Assembly: GCF_029892105.1 (NCBI RefSeq)
Contig: NZ_JARZAJ010000007.1
Location: 62,001 to 126,000 of the forward strand
Length of the DNA stretch: 64,000 nt
Source: Kitasatospora sp. GP82
Lineage (GTDB): Bacteria; Actinomycetota; Actinomycetes; Streptomycetales; Streptomycetaceae
Reading direction: 5' to 3'
How positions within the stretch are numbered: the first letter of the stretch is position 1; each line of letters starts with the position of its first letter. Position numbers and translations under genes: made by a program. Below are positions 42,811 to 51,900 of the stretch, one piece after another. The notes beneath the pieces were generated by a model. That model was given only the letters and a program-made list of their open reading frames with translations. It ran no database searches and was not told where the DNA came from.

Positions 42811-44106
42811 TCAGTTCTTGAGCAGTTGGTTGCACCGGGCGACCGCGTCGTCCAGCGCCTTGTTCGAGCTCGCCCCGCCGCTGATCGCGAGGGCGATCTG
42901 CTGGTTGACGATGTCGCTCATCGCTCCGTCCACCTGGACGGGTTGGAGTATCGCCGCGGTGGCGAGCGAGTTGAAGGCGATGACCTTGGCGCTGCCGGCG
43001 TTGGTGCCGTCGCTCTTGCTGAAGAACGGGTCGTTCGCGGACGCCTTGGTGCTGGGGAAGATACTGGTGAGGTGGGCGAAGGCGGCCTGGTTCTCGGCGT
43101 TGGTGACCCAGCGGGCGAGGGCGAGGGAGGCGGGCAGGTTCTTGCTGCTCTTCGCGACGGACAGGCCCTGGACATAGAGCGGCGGGGTCCCCATCGCGGG
43201 CGAGGGGACGACCTTGGGGGCGAGTGTGGGGTTGTCGGTGGCGAGGGTGGTGATGTAGTTGCCGCCGGCGGTGGTCCAGGCGACTGTTCCGGCGTTGAAC
43301 AGCTTGGCGTTTCCGGCGTACTTGTCGGTGAGGACGTCCTTGGGCAGCAGTCCCTGCCGGTAGGCGTCCCGGTAGCGGTCGAGCAGAGCGGCCGCCTGGG
43401 GGGTGTTGAAGGTGAAGCTCCTGCCGTCCTCCGACATGATCTTCACGCCGGCGTTGGCGAGGTCGCCGAGACCTGGTTTGCGGCTCATCAGATACACCTG
43501 GCCGCCGGACTTCTCCTTGAACACCTTGGCCTGGGCGATCAGTTCGTCCAGGGTGGCGGGCGGCTTCCCCGGGTCGAGGCCGTACTTGGTGAGCAGGTCC
43601 GCGTTCCAGTAGTCGACGTCGGTGTTGAGGTACCAGGGGTAGCCGTAGGCGCCGCTGTGACCCGGGAAGCGGTAGGCGTCGGTTCCGCCGGAGACGTAGT
43701 CCTGGGTGAGAGCGGGGTCCGCCGTGGCGACATCGAGCAGCATGCCCTGTTTGACCAGTGGCAGGGCGAAGTCCGGTGGCAGGTTGACGACATCGGGGAG
43801 GCTGCCGCCGGCCGCCTGGCTGAGCACCTTGTCGGAGTAGCCGTCACCGGGCTGATCGAGCCAGGTGACCTGCACACCCGGGTACTTGCGCTGGAAGGAG
43901 TCGATCACGCCCTGCATATAGGCGGTGAACTTCGGCTTCAGGGCCCAGGTCTGGAGGGAGACCTTTCCCTTGATCTCTCCGGTGACCGCCGCGGAGGCCC
44001 CGGCGCCGCTCTGCGACGAGGTGTCGCCGCCGCCTGCGAGCCCGCATCCCGCTACTGTCGTCGCTACGGCTGCGGCAACTGCCAGCCGTGTCCAGTACTT
44101 TCGCAT
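42811..44106 (-). CDS. Sugar ABC transporter substrate-binding lipoprotein
   Basis: A 431-residue extracellular solute-binding protein of family 1 (MalE-like). The lipobox V-A-G-C-G places the lipidated Cys at residue 21. Typical fold markers include L-Q-T-W-A-L, G-Y-P-W-Y-L-N-T-D-V-D-Y-W-N, and W-T-T-A-G-G. It captures the sugar outside the membrane for the two permeases encoded downstream. Its promoter faces that of the lacI gene; a LacI-type operator lies in the 140-base gap. Confidence 0.93.
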   Translation of the reverse strand: MRKYWTRLAVAAAVATTVAGCGLAGGGDTSSQSGAGASAAVTGEIKGKVSLQTWALKPKFTAYMQGVIDSFQRKYPGVQVTWLDQPGDGYSDKVLSQAAGGSLPDVVNLPPDFALPLVKQGMLLDVATADPALTQDYVSGGTDAYRFPGHSGAYGYPWYLNTDVDYWNADLLTKYGLDPGKPPATLDELIAQAKVFKEKSGGQVYLMSRKPGLGDLANAGVKIMSEDGRSFTFNTPQAAALLDRYRDAYRQGLLPKDVLTDKYAGNAKLFNAGTVAWTTAGGNYITTLATDNPTLAPKVVPSPAMGTPPLYVQGLSVAKSSKNLPASLALARWVTNAENQAAFAHLTSIFPSTKASANDPFFSKSDGTNAGSAKVIAFNSLATAAILQPVQVDGAMSDIVNQQIALAISGGASSNKALDDAVARCNQLLKN

Positions 44107-44175
44107 GAGTTCTCCCGGCCTGCCGTGGCTTGGCGCGCTGCCTGCCTACCTGCGTGCGTGAGTCTGCGTGTCCTA

Positions 44176-44194
44176 CTAAACCGCTCTAGCGTTT
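44176..44194. promoter_or_regulatory. LacI-type operator between the transporter operon and lacI
   Basis: CTAAACCGCTCTAGCGTTT is a near-perfect palindrome with half-sites AAACCGCT and AGCGTTT around CT, with one unpaired base. The shared element TAAACCGCT recurs before the GH5-like gene. It lies 70 bases upstream of the transporter start and 53 bases upstream of lacI. Confidence 0.75.
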
Positions 44195-44246
44195 GGGGAC
44201 TATCCTCCGAGCTGCAAGTCCCTGTCAAGAGAGAGGAGTCGAAGCC

Positions 44247-45299
44247 GTGGGGCGACCGACGATTGCCGACATCGCGCGCCAGGCCGGGGTGTCCAAGGGC
44301 GCGGTTTCGTTCGCGCTCAACGGGCGGCCGGGGGTGAGCGAGGCGACCCGGGCACGGATTCTGCAGGTCGCGGAGGAGATGAACTGGCGTCCGCACAGTG
44401 CCGCGCGGGCTCTCGGCGGAGCCCGCAGCGGGGCCGTCGGGCTGGTGATCGCCCGGCCCGCGCGGACCATCGGGGTGGAGCCGTTCTTCGCCCAACTGCT
44501 GTCCGGGCTCCAGGCCGGGCTGTCGGCCAGAGCGGTGGCACTTCAACTGCTGGTGGTCGAGGACACCGCCGCCGAGATCGAGGTGTACCGGCGCTGGACC
44601 CTGGAGCACCGGGTGGACGGCTTCATCGTGGTGGACCTCAAGGTGCGGGACGAGCGCATCGAGGTACTGGAGCAACTGGCCGTACCCGCCGTCGTGCTGG
44701 GCGGCCCCGGGCAGCACGGAAGCCTGCCCAGCGTCTGGGCGGACGACCGGGAGGCGATGCTCTCGATCGTCCACTACCTGGCCGCGCTCGGACACCGCAG
44801 GATCGCCCATCTGGCCGGGCTGCCCGCCTTCCGGCACACCCAGCGGCGGATCCGCGCCCTGCGCGACTCGGCGCGCAAGCTGGGTCTCGTCGAGGCCGTC
44901 TCGCTGCCGACCGACTTCAGCGACGCCGAGGGGGCGGCCGCCACCCGGCATCTGCTGGCACGGCCGCAGCGGCCGACCGCGATCGTCTACGACAGCGACG
45001 TGATGGCCGTCGCCGGGCTCGGCGTGGCCACCGAGATGGGCGTCTCGGTTCCCGGCGAGCTGTCGATCGTCTCCTTCGACGACTCGGTGCTGGCCGGCAT
45101 CGTCCACCCGGCGCTGACCGCCCTCTCCCGGGACACCTTCGCACTCGGTGAGCAGGTCGCGCACTCGCTGCTCGCCGCGATCGACGCGCCGGGGACGGTC
45201 CGCGACCTCCAGACGCCCACGCCCCGGCTTACCGTCCGGGAGAGCACCGGCCGGCCCGGGCCGGACGAGGGTCTTGGCACGGGGGGTAAAGCGGTTTAG
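44247..45299 (+). CDS. LacI-family repressor of the mannan/N-glycan island
   Basis: A 350-residue LacI-type regulator. The HTH is R-P-T-I-A-D-I-A-R-Q-A-G-V-S-K-G-A-V-S (residues 3-21) with hinge R-P-H-S-A-A-R-A-L. The periplasmic-binding-like core ends in S-F-D-D-S-V-L and P-A-L-T-A-L. GTG 44247 is chosen for GAGAGGAG upstream and gives the usual N-terminus; an ATG at 44193 would place start-codon sequence inside the operator. Flanking operators with the same TAAACCGCT core indicate that it controls the transporter, itself and the downstream glycosidases. The inducer is probably a mannose oligosaccharide (inference). Confidence 0.92.
   Translation: MGRPTIADIARQAGVSKGAVSFALNGRPGVSEATRARILQVAEEMNWRPHSAARALGGARSGAVGLVIARPARTIGVEPFFAQLLSGLQAGLSARAVALQLLVVEDTAAEIEVYRRWTLEHRVDGFIVVDLKVRDERIEVLEQLAVPAVVLGGPGQHGSLPSVWADDREAMLSIVHYLAALGHRRIAHLAGLPAFRHTQRRIRALRDSARKLGLVEAVSLPTDFSDAEGAAATRHLLARPQRPTAIVYDSDVMAVAGLGVATEMGVSVPGELSIVSFDDSVLAGIVHPALTALSRDTFALGEQVAHSLLAAIDAPGTVRDLQTPTPRLTVRESTGRPGPDEGLGTGGKAV
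45287..45298. promoter_or_regulatory. LacI-type operator before the glycosidase genes
   Basis: TAAAGCGGTTTA, whose complement reads TAAACCGCTTTA, shares the core of the operator at 44176-44194. It overlaps the last codons of lacI and stands about 50 bases before the GH5-like gene, giving the glycosidases their own regulated promoter. Confidence 0.75.
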
Positions 45300-45349
45300 G
45301 CTCCTGCCCCGATGAAGGGCCCGCCCTACCCGGCAGCCGGAGGACGCGC

Positions 45350-46597
45350 GTGACCACGCAGCACCCAGACCCTGCCCGACGCCGGTTCGGCGTCAACTAC
45401 GTTCCCTCGGGAGGCTGGTTCTACAGCTGGCTGGACTTCAACGCCGACGCCGTGCGGCGCGATTTCGAGGACCTGGCCGGTCTCGGCCTCGACCATGTCC
45501 GGGTCTTCCCGATCTGGCCGTGGATCCAGCCGAACCGCTCGCTGATCCGCCGCCGCGGCATCGACGAGCTGCTCGAACTGATCGACATCGCGGGCGAGTT
45601 CGACCTGGACGTGGCCGTCGATCTGCTCCAGGGACATCTCTCCAGCTACGACTTCCTGCCGTCCTGGGTCCTGACCTGGCACCGGCGCAGCCTCTTCACC
45701 GACCCGGCCGTCCGGGAGGGCATCACCCGGTATGTGGACCGGGTCAGCCGGGCCGTGGCGAGCCGGTCGAACGTCTTCGCGATCACGCTCGGCAACGAGG
45801 TCAACAACCTCTGGCCGGCCAATCCGACGGACGCCGAGGAGTCCGCCCGCTGGGCCGGTGATCTGCTCCGGACCGTCGCCACCGCCGCGCCGTACGTCCT
45901 CGGTCTGTACTCGCTGTACGACGCCGCCTGGTACGACCCCGAGCACCCCTTCCACCCCGCCGACGCGGCCGACCTCGGCCATCTGACGACCGTCCACTCC
46001 TGGGTGTTCAACGGTGTCTCCGCGCTCGACGGCCCGCTCGGCCCGGCCACCGTCTCGCACGCCGACTACCTCGTCGAACTCGCCGCCGCCACCTCCACCG
46101 ACCCGGCCCGTCCGGTCTGGCTCCAGGAGATCGGCGCACCCCGCCCGGACGTCCCGGACGCGGACGCTCCCGCCTTCGTCCGCCGCACCCTCGACCACGT
46201 ACTGACCAACCCGGCGCTCAGCGGCGTCACCTGGTGGTGCTCGCACGACCTGGACCGCTCACTGGCCGACTTCCCCGACCGCGAGTACGACCTCGGGCTG
46301 TTCACCGTCGACCACCGCCGCAAGCCGCTCGCCGCCGAACTCGCCGCCGTCATCGGCGAACAACGCGCGGCCCCGCTCACCGGCGGGCGCGTCCTGGCGG
46401 CCGACCGGCCCGGCCTCGTCTGCGAGGTCGATCTGCGGGAGCGGCCCGACCGCCGCGCCGAGGTCGCGCCCGGCAGCGCGTTCCACACGACGTGGGTACG
46501 GCTGCGCGCCTCCGGACCGCTCGCCATCGTTCCCGCCACCCGCGCGGCGGACCCCGACTACCTCGCCGCGCGCGGCATCGCCGGACTCGTCGGCTGA
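45350..46597 (+). CDS. GH5-like glycoside hydrolase, probable beta-mannosidase/mannanase
   Basis: A 415-residue intracellular (beta/alpha)8 glycosidase. The acid/base Glu150 is in I-T-L-G-N-E-V-N-N and the nucleophile Glu260 in W-L-Q-E-I-G-A-P, the layout of clan GH-A (GH5/GH2-like). The N-terminal F-G-V-N-Y-V-P-S-G-G-W-F and V-R-V-F-P-I-W-P-W fit GH5 mannosidase subfamilies. No signal peptide, so it should act on imported oligosaccharides, for example the Man-beta-1,4-GlcNAc core left after endoglycosidase and alpha-mannosidase action. GTG 45350 has GGAGG eight bases ahead. A LacI operator precedes it. Confidence 0.83.
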   Translation: MTTQHPDPARRRFGVNYVPSGGWFYSWLDFNADAVRRDFEDLAGLGLDHVRVFPIWPWIQPNRSLIRRRGIDELLELIDIAGEFDLDVAVDLLQGHLSSYDFLPSWVLTWHRRSLFTDPAVREGITRYVDRVSRAVASRSNVFAITLGNEVNNLWPANPTDAEESARWAGDLLRTVATAAPYVLGLYSLYDAAWYDPEHPFHPADAADLGHLTTVHSWVFNGVSALDGPLGPATVSHADYLVELAAATSTDPARPVWLQEIGAPRPDVPDADAPAFVRRTLDHVLTNPALSGVTWWCSHDLDRSLADFPDREYDLGLFTVDHRRKPLAAELAAVIGEQRAAPLTGGRVLAADRPGLVCEVDLRERPDRRAEVAPGSAFHTTWVRLRASGPLAIVPATRAADPDYLAARGIAGLVG

Positions 46598-46660
46598 GAG
46601 GCTCCGCCGGCAGGCACTCACCGGAGTCGGTTGCACTGTCCAGGGTGCGAGGCTCCGAGA
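46597..46660. repeat. Dispersed repeat, copy B
   Basis: A 64-base segment that begins on the last base of the GH5 stop codon (AGAGGCTCCGCCGGCAGGCA) and ends TGCGAGGCTCCGAGA. It is about 85% identical to copy A at 39727-39791. Both copies carry GAGGCTC at each end as a short direct repeat. Confidence 0.75.
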
Positions 46661-46741
46661 TGCCCGGTTGCCTACCAGCGGACGTTCCAAGACCGACCGC
46701 TCCACCGACCATCCGCCCCATGCGCCGGATCGGAGACCCGG

Positions 46742-48880
46742 ATGAGACTCAGACAACTGGCCCTCTTACTGTGCGCGGCCCTCGCCGCCGCCCTGCTCGG
46801 CGCACCTCCCGCGACCGCGGCAGCACCGACCGCCGCAGCACCGACCGGGGCCGCCGCTCACGGCGGCCAGCCCTACGCCTCGTACTGGTACCCCGACAGC
46901 CTGCTGAAGTGGGATCCGGCGACCGACCCGGATGCCAGGTTCAACCGCTCCCGGGTGCCGCTCCGGCCCCGGGTGTCCGACCCGGCGCTGCGTGCCAACG
47001 CGGGCGCCCGGAGCGGAGAGGGCCGGGTCTCCTCGCTGGTGTCCTTCGGCCCCACCTCGGCCAACCCGTCGCAGGGCTCGGCGAACGCCGACTACTACGC
47101 CTTCGGGTACTGGCAGTACCTGAACACCCTGGTGTTCTGGGGCGGTTCGGCGAGCGAGGGCCTGATCCTGGCGCCCAATCCGACCGTCGTCGACGCCGCG
47201 CACCGCAACGGCGTCAAGGTCTACGGCACGGTCTTCTTCCCGCCCACCGCCTACGGCGGGCAGCTCCAGTGGGTGCGCGACTTCGTCCAGAAGTCCGGCT
47301 CCCGCTACCCGGTCGCGGACAAGCTGGTACAGGTGGCCAGGTACTACGGCTTCGACGGCTGGTTCATCAACCAGGAGACGGCGGGCGGCGATGCCGCCCT
47401 GGCCACGGAACTGCGCAACACCATGAGGTATGCGCGGACCCGGGGCCCGGTCGAGTTCCAGTGGTACGACGCGATGACCACCTCCGGCGACGTCGGCTGG
47501 CAGGAGCAGCTGGACACGGCCAACGAAGCCTTCCTGCAAGAGGGTTCGGGCCGCGTATCCGACTCCATGTTCCTCGACTTCGGCTGGACGGCCTCCGGTC
47601 CGGACTCCTCGCGCAGTGTGGCGCGCTCGCTGGGCCGCAGTGAGTACGACCTGTACTCGGGTGTCGACACCGAGGCAGCCGGCTACAACACCTCCGTCGC
47701 CTGGGACGCGCTCTTCCCGCCCGGCAAGCCGCAGGTCACCTCGCTCGGCCTCTACCGGCCCGAGTGGACCTTCAAGTCGGCCACCGACCGCGCCGACTTC
47801 TACGCCAAGGACTCCCGCTACTGGGTCGGCGCCAACGGCGACCCGTCCAACACCACCACCGCGGACTCCTGGAAGGGCCTGGCGAGCTATGTCGCCGAGT
47901 CCTCCCCCGTCACCGCCAAGCCCTTCGTCACCTCCTTCGACACCGGACAGGGCGACTTCTACAACTCCGCCGGCGTACGGGTGAGTACGGGCGGCTGGAA
48001 CAACCTCTCGCTCCAGGACGTCCTGCCCACCTATCGTTGGCTGGTGGACTCCGGCGGCAGCAGGCTCAGCCCCTCGATCGACTTCACCGACGCCTACGAG
48101 GGCGGCTCCTCACTGCGGCTGAGCGGACGCCTGGACGCGGCCAACACCGTACGGCTGTACCAGACCCGGCTGCCGGTGGCCGCCGGCACCAAGCTCTCCG
48201 TGGTGTTCAAGGCGCCCGCCGCGGGCGACAGCCGGCTCAGCGCGGCCGTCTCCTTCACCGACAGCCCGACCACCTTCACCACCCTCCCGCTCGGATCGGT
48301 CAAGGGCAGCGGCTGGGAACGGCGGACACTGGACCTTTCGGCGTACGCGGGGCGGACCATCGCCCAGCTGGGCCTCCGGATCTGGGCGCCGAGCCCCGTC
48401 GCCGCCTACGATATGAGGATAGGTCAGCTCGCGGTGTACGACGGGTCGGTGTGCGTCACCAGGGCGCCGACCTCGCTCAGGGTGCTCGGCGCCACCGATG
48501 TCTCGGCGAGCCGGAAGTCGCTGCGGCTGTCCTGGACACCGCCCGCGAGCGGCGGCGTGCACCACTACGAGGTGTACCGCCGCAACCCCGACGGCAGCCG
48601 CACCTTCCTCGGCGGCACACCCAACGACGCCTACTACGTCCCCGGGCTCGACCGCGTCGGGTCCGAGATCTCGGCCACCATCGAGGTCGAGGCGGTCTCG
48701 ACGACCTTCGGGCACTCCAGAGCCGCGACCACCAGGGTCGGTTGGTCGAACACCCCGCCCGCCGGGAGCAATCCGGCGCCGAACCGCCCGGCCACCGCCG
48801 TCACCGTCGCCGTCACCAGACCCACCCGGACCACCGGTCCCGCTGCCCGCAGCCACGAGTTCGAGACCTGGGGCCCGTAG
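46742..48880 (+). CDS. Secreted GH85 endo-beta-N-acetylglucosaminidase
   Basis: A 712-residue exported enzyme. Signal peptide at residues 1-28 (L-A-L-L-L-C-A-A-L-A-A-A-L-L-G core). The GH85 barrel follows, with Y-W-Q-Y-L-N-T-L-V-F-W and the catalytic pair N210/E212 in D-G-W-F-I-N-Q-E-T-A. In this family Asn stabilises the oxazoline intermediate and Glu is the acid/base. After residue about 430 come a galactose-binding-like beta-sandwich and a fibronectin III-like domain (A-P-T-S-L-R-V-L ... L-S-W-T-P-P-A). It cleaves the chitobiose core of N-glycans, releasing high-mannose oligosaccharide for import. Confidence 0.9.
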   Translation: MRLRQLALLLCAALAAALLGAPPATAAAPTAAAPTGAAAHGGQPYASYWYPDSLLKWDPATDPDARFNRSRVPLRPRVSDPALRANAGARSGEGRVSSLVSFGPTSANPSQGSANADYYAFGYWQYLNTLVFWGGSASEGLILAPNPTVVDAAHRNGVKVYGTVFFPPTAYGGQLQWVRDFVQKSGSRYPVADKLVQVARYYGFDGWFINQETAGGDAALATELRNTMRYARTRGPVEFQWYDAMTTSGDVGWQEQLDTANEAFLQEGSGRVSDSMFLDFGWTASGPDSSRSVARSLGRSEYDLYSGVDTEAAGYNTSVAWDALFPPGKPQVTSLGLYRPEWTFKSATDRADFYAKDSRYWVGANGDPSNTTTADSWKGLASYVAESSPVTAKPFVTSFDTGQGDFYNSAGVRVSTGGWNNLSLQDVLPTYRWLVDSGGSRLSPSIDFTDAYEGGSSLRLSGRLDAANTVRLYQTRLPVAAGTKLSVVFKAPAAGDSRLSAAVSFTDSPTTFTTLPLGSVKGSGWERRTLDLSAYAGRTIAQLGLRIWAPSPVAAYDMRIGQLAVYDGSVCVTRAPTSLRVLGATDVSASRKSLRLSWTPPASGGVHHYEVYRRNPDGSRTFLGGTPNDAYYVPGLDRVGSEISATIEVEAVSTTFGHSRAATTRVGWSNTPPAGSNPAPNRPATAVTVAVTRPTRTTGPAARSHEFETWGP

Positions 48881-48912
48881 GCCCTGTCCGGCCGATCTTG
48901 CCGGACAGGGCC
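48880..48912. terminator. Hairpin between the GH85 and GH38 genes
   Basis: Perfect 13-bp arms 48880-48892 and 48900-48912 with a 7-base loop, starting at the last base of the GH85 stop codon. It probably attenuates or ends transcription before the GH38 gene. Confidence 0.75.
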
Positions 48913-48961
48913 CAGGCCCCTCGGCCAGTCAGTCCCCTCCCACCAGGAAGGACCCCACCCC

Positions 48962-51900
48962 GTGCCGGTCGCCATCACCGCCGTGGAGAACACCGACCTG
49001 TTCGTCGGCCCCGAGGACGCCCCGCGCCAGGTGCTCCGGGTGACCCTGGACGGCCCGCCCGCCCGCGTCACCGTCGCAGGCCCCGGCGTCAGCGGCGAGG
49101 CCGCCGGCACGGGACGGCTCGACGTCCCGCTCACCATCGCCGACCCGGTCGTCGGCGCCCGGCTCCCGGTCACGGTGAGCGCCGAAGGCGCGAGCGTGCG
49201 GGCCGAGGTGCTGGTGGCCGAGCCCGGCTGGACGATGTACCTGGTCTCGCACTTCCACTACGACCCGGTCTGGTGGAACACCCAGGCGGCGTACACCTCG
49301 CCGTGGGAGCTGCTCTCCGGCGACGCGACCACCCGGCCGCTGTGGGAGCGCAACGGCTTCGCCCTGGTGGACGCCCATCTCGATCTGGCGCTGCGCGACC
49401 CGGTGTACAAGTTCGTCCTGGCCGAAATCGACTATCTGAAGCCCTACTTCGACCAGCACCCGGAGCGCCGCGCCGATCTGCGGCTGCTGCTGGAGCGCGG
49501 CCAGGTCGAGCTGGTCGGCGGCACCTACAACGAGCCCAACACCAATCTGACCGGCGCCGAGACCACCATCCGCAACATCCTCTACGGCATCGGCTACCAG
49601 CGCGAGATCCTCGGCGGCGACCCGCAGACCGCCTGGCAGCTGGACGTGTTCGGCCACGACCCGCAGTTCCCCGGCTACCTGGAGGCGGCCGGGCTGACCG
49701 GCAGCGCCTGGGCCCGCGGTCCCTTCCACCAGTGGGGGCCGATCCAGAAGAACTTCCGGGAGGCCAAGGACGACGCCACGGTGATGCAGTTCCCGAGCGA
49801 GTTCGAGTGGATCTCGCCCTCGGGACGCGGTGTGCTCACCCACTTCATGCCGCACCACTACTCGGCCGGCTGGTGGATGGACTCCTCCCCCGACCTGGCG
49901 AGTGCCGAGCAGGCGGTGTACGAGCTGTACCGCAAGCTCAAGCCCGTCGGCGCGACCAGGAACCTGCTGCTGCCGGTCGGCACCGACTACACCCCGCCGA
50001 ACAAGTGGGTCACCGAGATCCACCGCTCCTGGGCCGCCAAGTACGTGTGGCCGCGCTTCAGTTGCGGCACACCGCGAGACTTCCTCAGCGCCGTCCGCGC
50101 CGAACTCGCCGCCACCGGACGGCGGCCCAGTCCGCAGACCCGCGACATGAACCCGGTCTACACCGGCAAGGACGTCTCCTACATCGACACCAAGCAGGCC
50201 CAGCGGGCCGCCGAGGTCGCCGCCGTGGACGCCGAGAAGCTCGCCACTCTCGCCGCGCTCCAGGGCCTGGGCGGATACCCCGACGCCGCGCTCGACAAGG
50301 TCTGGCGCCAACTCGCCTACGGCGCACACCATGACGCGATCACCGGCTCCGAGTCCGACCAGGTGTACATCGACCTGCTCTCGGGCTGGCGCGAGGCCCA
50401 CGACCTGGCCGCCGCCGTCCGGGACACCGCGCTGGACGCCCTCGTCGGCCGGATCGACACGGCGGGCGACGGCGCAGCCGTGGTCGTCGCCAACACCCTC
50501 TCCTTCGACCGGTCGGCACTGGTGGAGGTGGCGCTGCCGGAGGGCACCGACGGCGGGCGGGTGCTGGACGACACCGGCGCCGAGGTGCCCAGTGCGGTGG
50601 ACCGGGGCACGCTGCGCTTCCTGGCCGCGGACGTTCCGGGGCTCGGCTGGCGGACCTGGCGGCTGGTGGACGGCGAGAGCGACCAGGGCTGGGTGGCGGG
50701 CGACGGCGTGGTCATCACCAACGAGCGCTACCGGGTCACCGCCGATCCGGCCCGGGGCGGCGGCCTGACCAGCGTCCACGACCTGCGCCACGACCGGGAG
50801 TTGATCCAGGACGGTCAGGTCGGCAACGAGCTGCGGGTGTACGAGGAGTATCCGCAGCACCCCGACTTCGGTGAGGGTCCCTGGCACCTGGTCCCCAAGG
50901 GGCCGGTGGTCGGCGCCTCGGCCGGGGCCGCGACGGTCCGCCGGGAGAGCGGCCCGCTCGGCGAGCGGCTGGTGATCGGCGGCACCGTCGAGGGCATCGC
51001 CTACGAGCAGACCGTCACCCTCTGGCGCGGCATCGAACGCGTCGACTGCCGAAGCCGCGTGGTGGACTATGCGGGAGCGGACCGGCTGCTGCGGCTGCGC
51101 TTTCCCGTCGATCTGCCGGGCGCGCTGCCGGTCAGCGAGGTCGCGGACGCCGTGGTCGGCCGCGGATTCGCACTGCCGGACGTCGATGCGGCCGAGTCTC
51201 CGTGGACGCTGGACAACCCGGCCAACACCTGGTTCGGGCTGGGTTCCACGGCCCGGGCCGAACTCTTCGACCTCACGGGCACGGCGATCGGCGCGCGGGC
51301 ACTGGGCGTCGCCGAGGTGGTCGTCCCCTCGCTGGAGGAGGCGGCCGAGGCCCGCGACCTGGTCGTCGCCCTGGCCCGGGTGGGTGTCACCGCGACCACG
51401 TCGAGCGCCGACTGGTCCCGCTACGGCTGGCTGGACGTCGACTCCAACCTGCCGGACTTCCGGATCGTGCTCGGCGGACCCGAAGTCAACGAGGCCGCGC
51501 GGGAGTTGCTGGAGCGCGCCGGTGCCGAGTACCAGTCCGCGCTCAGGGCGCACGGCAGGGTGTGGGTGCCGGCGGACAAGCCGCTGCACGAGATGTGGCA
51601 GCCGGGCGCCGACCTGCGCGATCTGCGCGCGCTGCCCGCCCTGGTGGTGAGCGATCCGGCCGCGCTCGCCGACGACCTGGGCGACGCCCGGGTGTCCGCC
51701 GTCTGCCCCGGCACCGTACCCGGCGGCGAGCTGCTCACGGACCACACCGTCGCACTGCTCACCTTCGGCCTGCCGGGCTTCGCCGTGGACCCGGGCGGTG
51801 CCCTGCACCTGTCGCTGATGCGCTCCTGCACCGGCTGGCCGTCCGGGGTCTGGATCGACCCGCCGCAGCGCACCCTTGCGGATGGCTCATCCTTCCAACT

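Noticed and set aside
39959..42835. A 958-codon open frame on the minus strand spanning the epimerase and permease genes
   Set aside because: Only the last 321 codons (from ATG 40924) form a known protein. The rest is the out-of-frame shadow of two clear ABC permease genes and is Pro/Arg/His-rich.
48929..51808. A 959-codon minus-strand open frame opposite the GH38 gene
   Set aside because: It is the antisense frame of a verified GH38 gene, with low-complexity Gly/Val/Arg composition and no family motif; such antisense frames are common at high GC.
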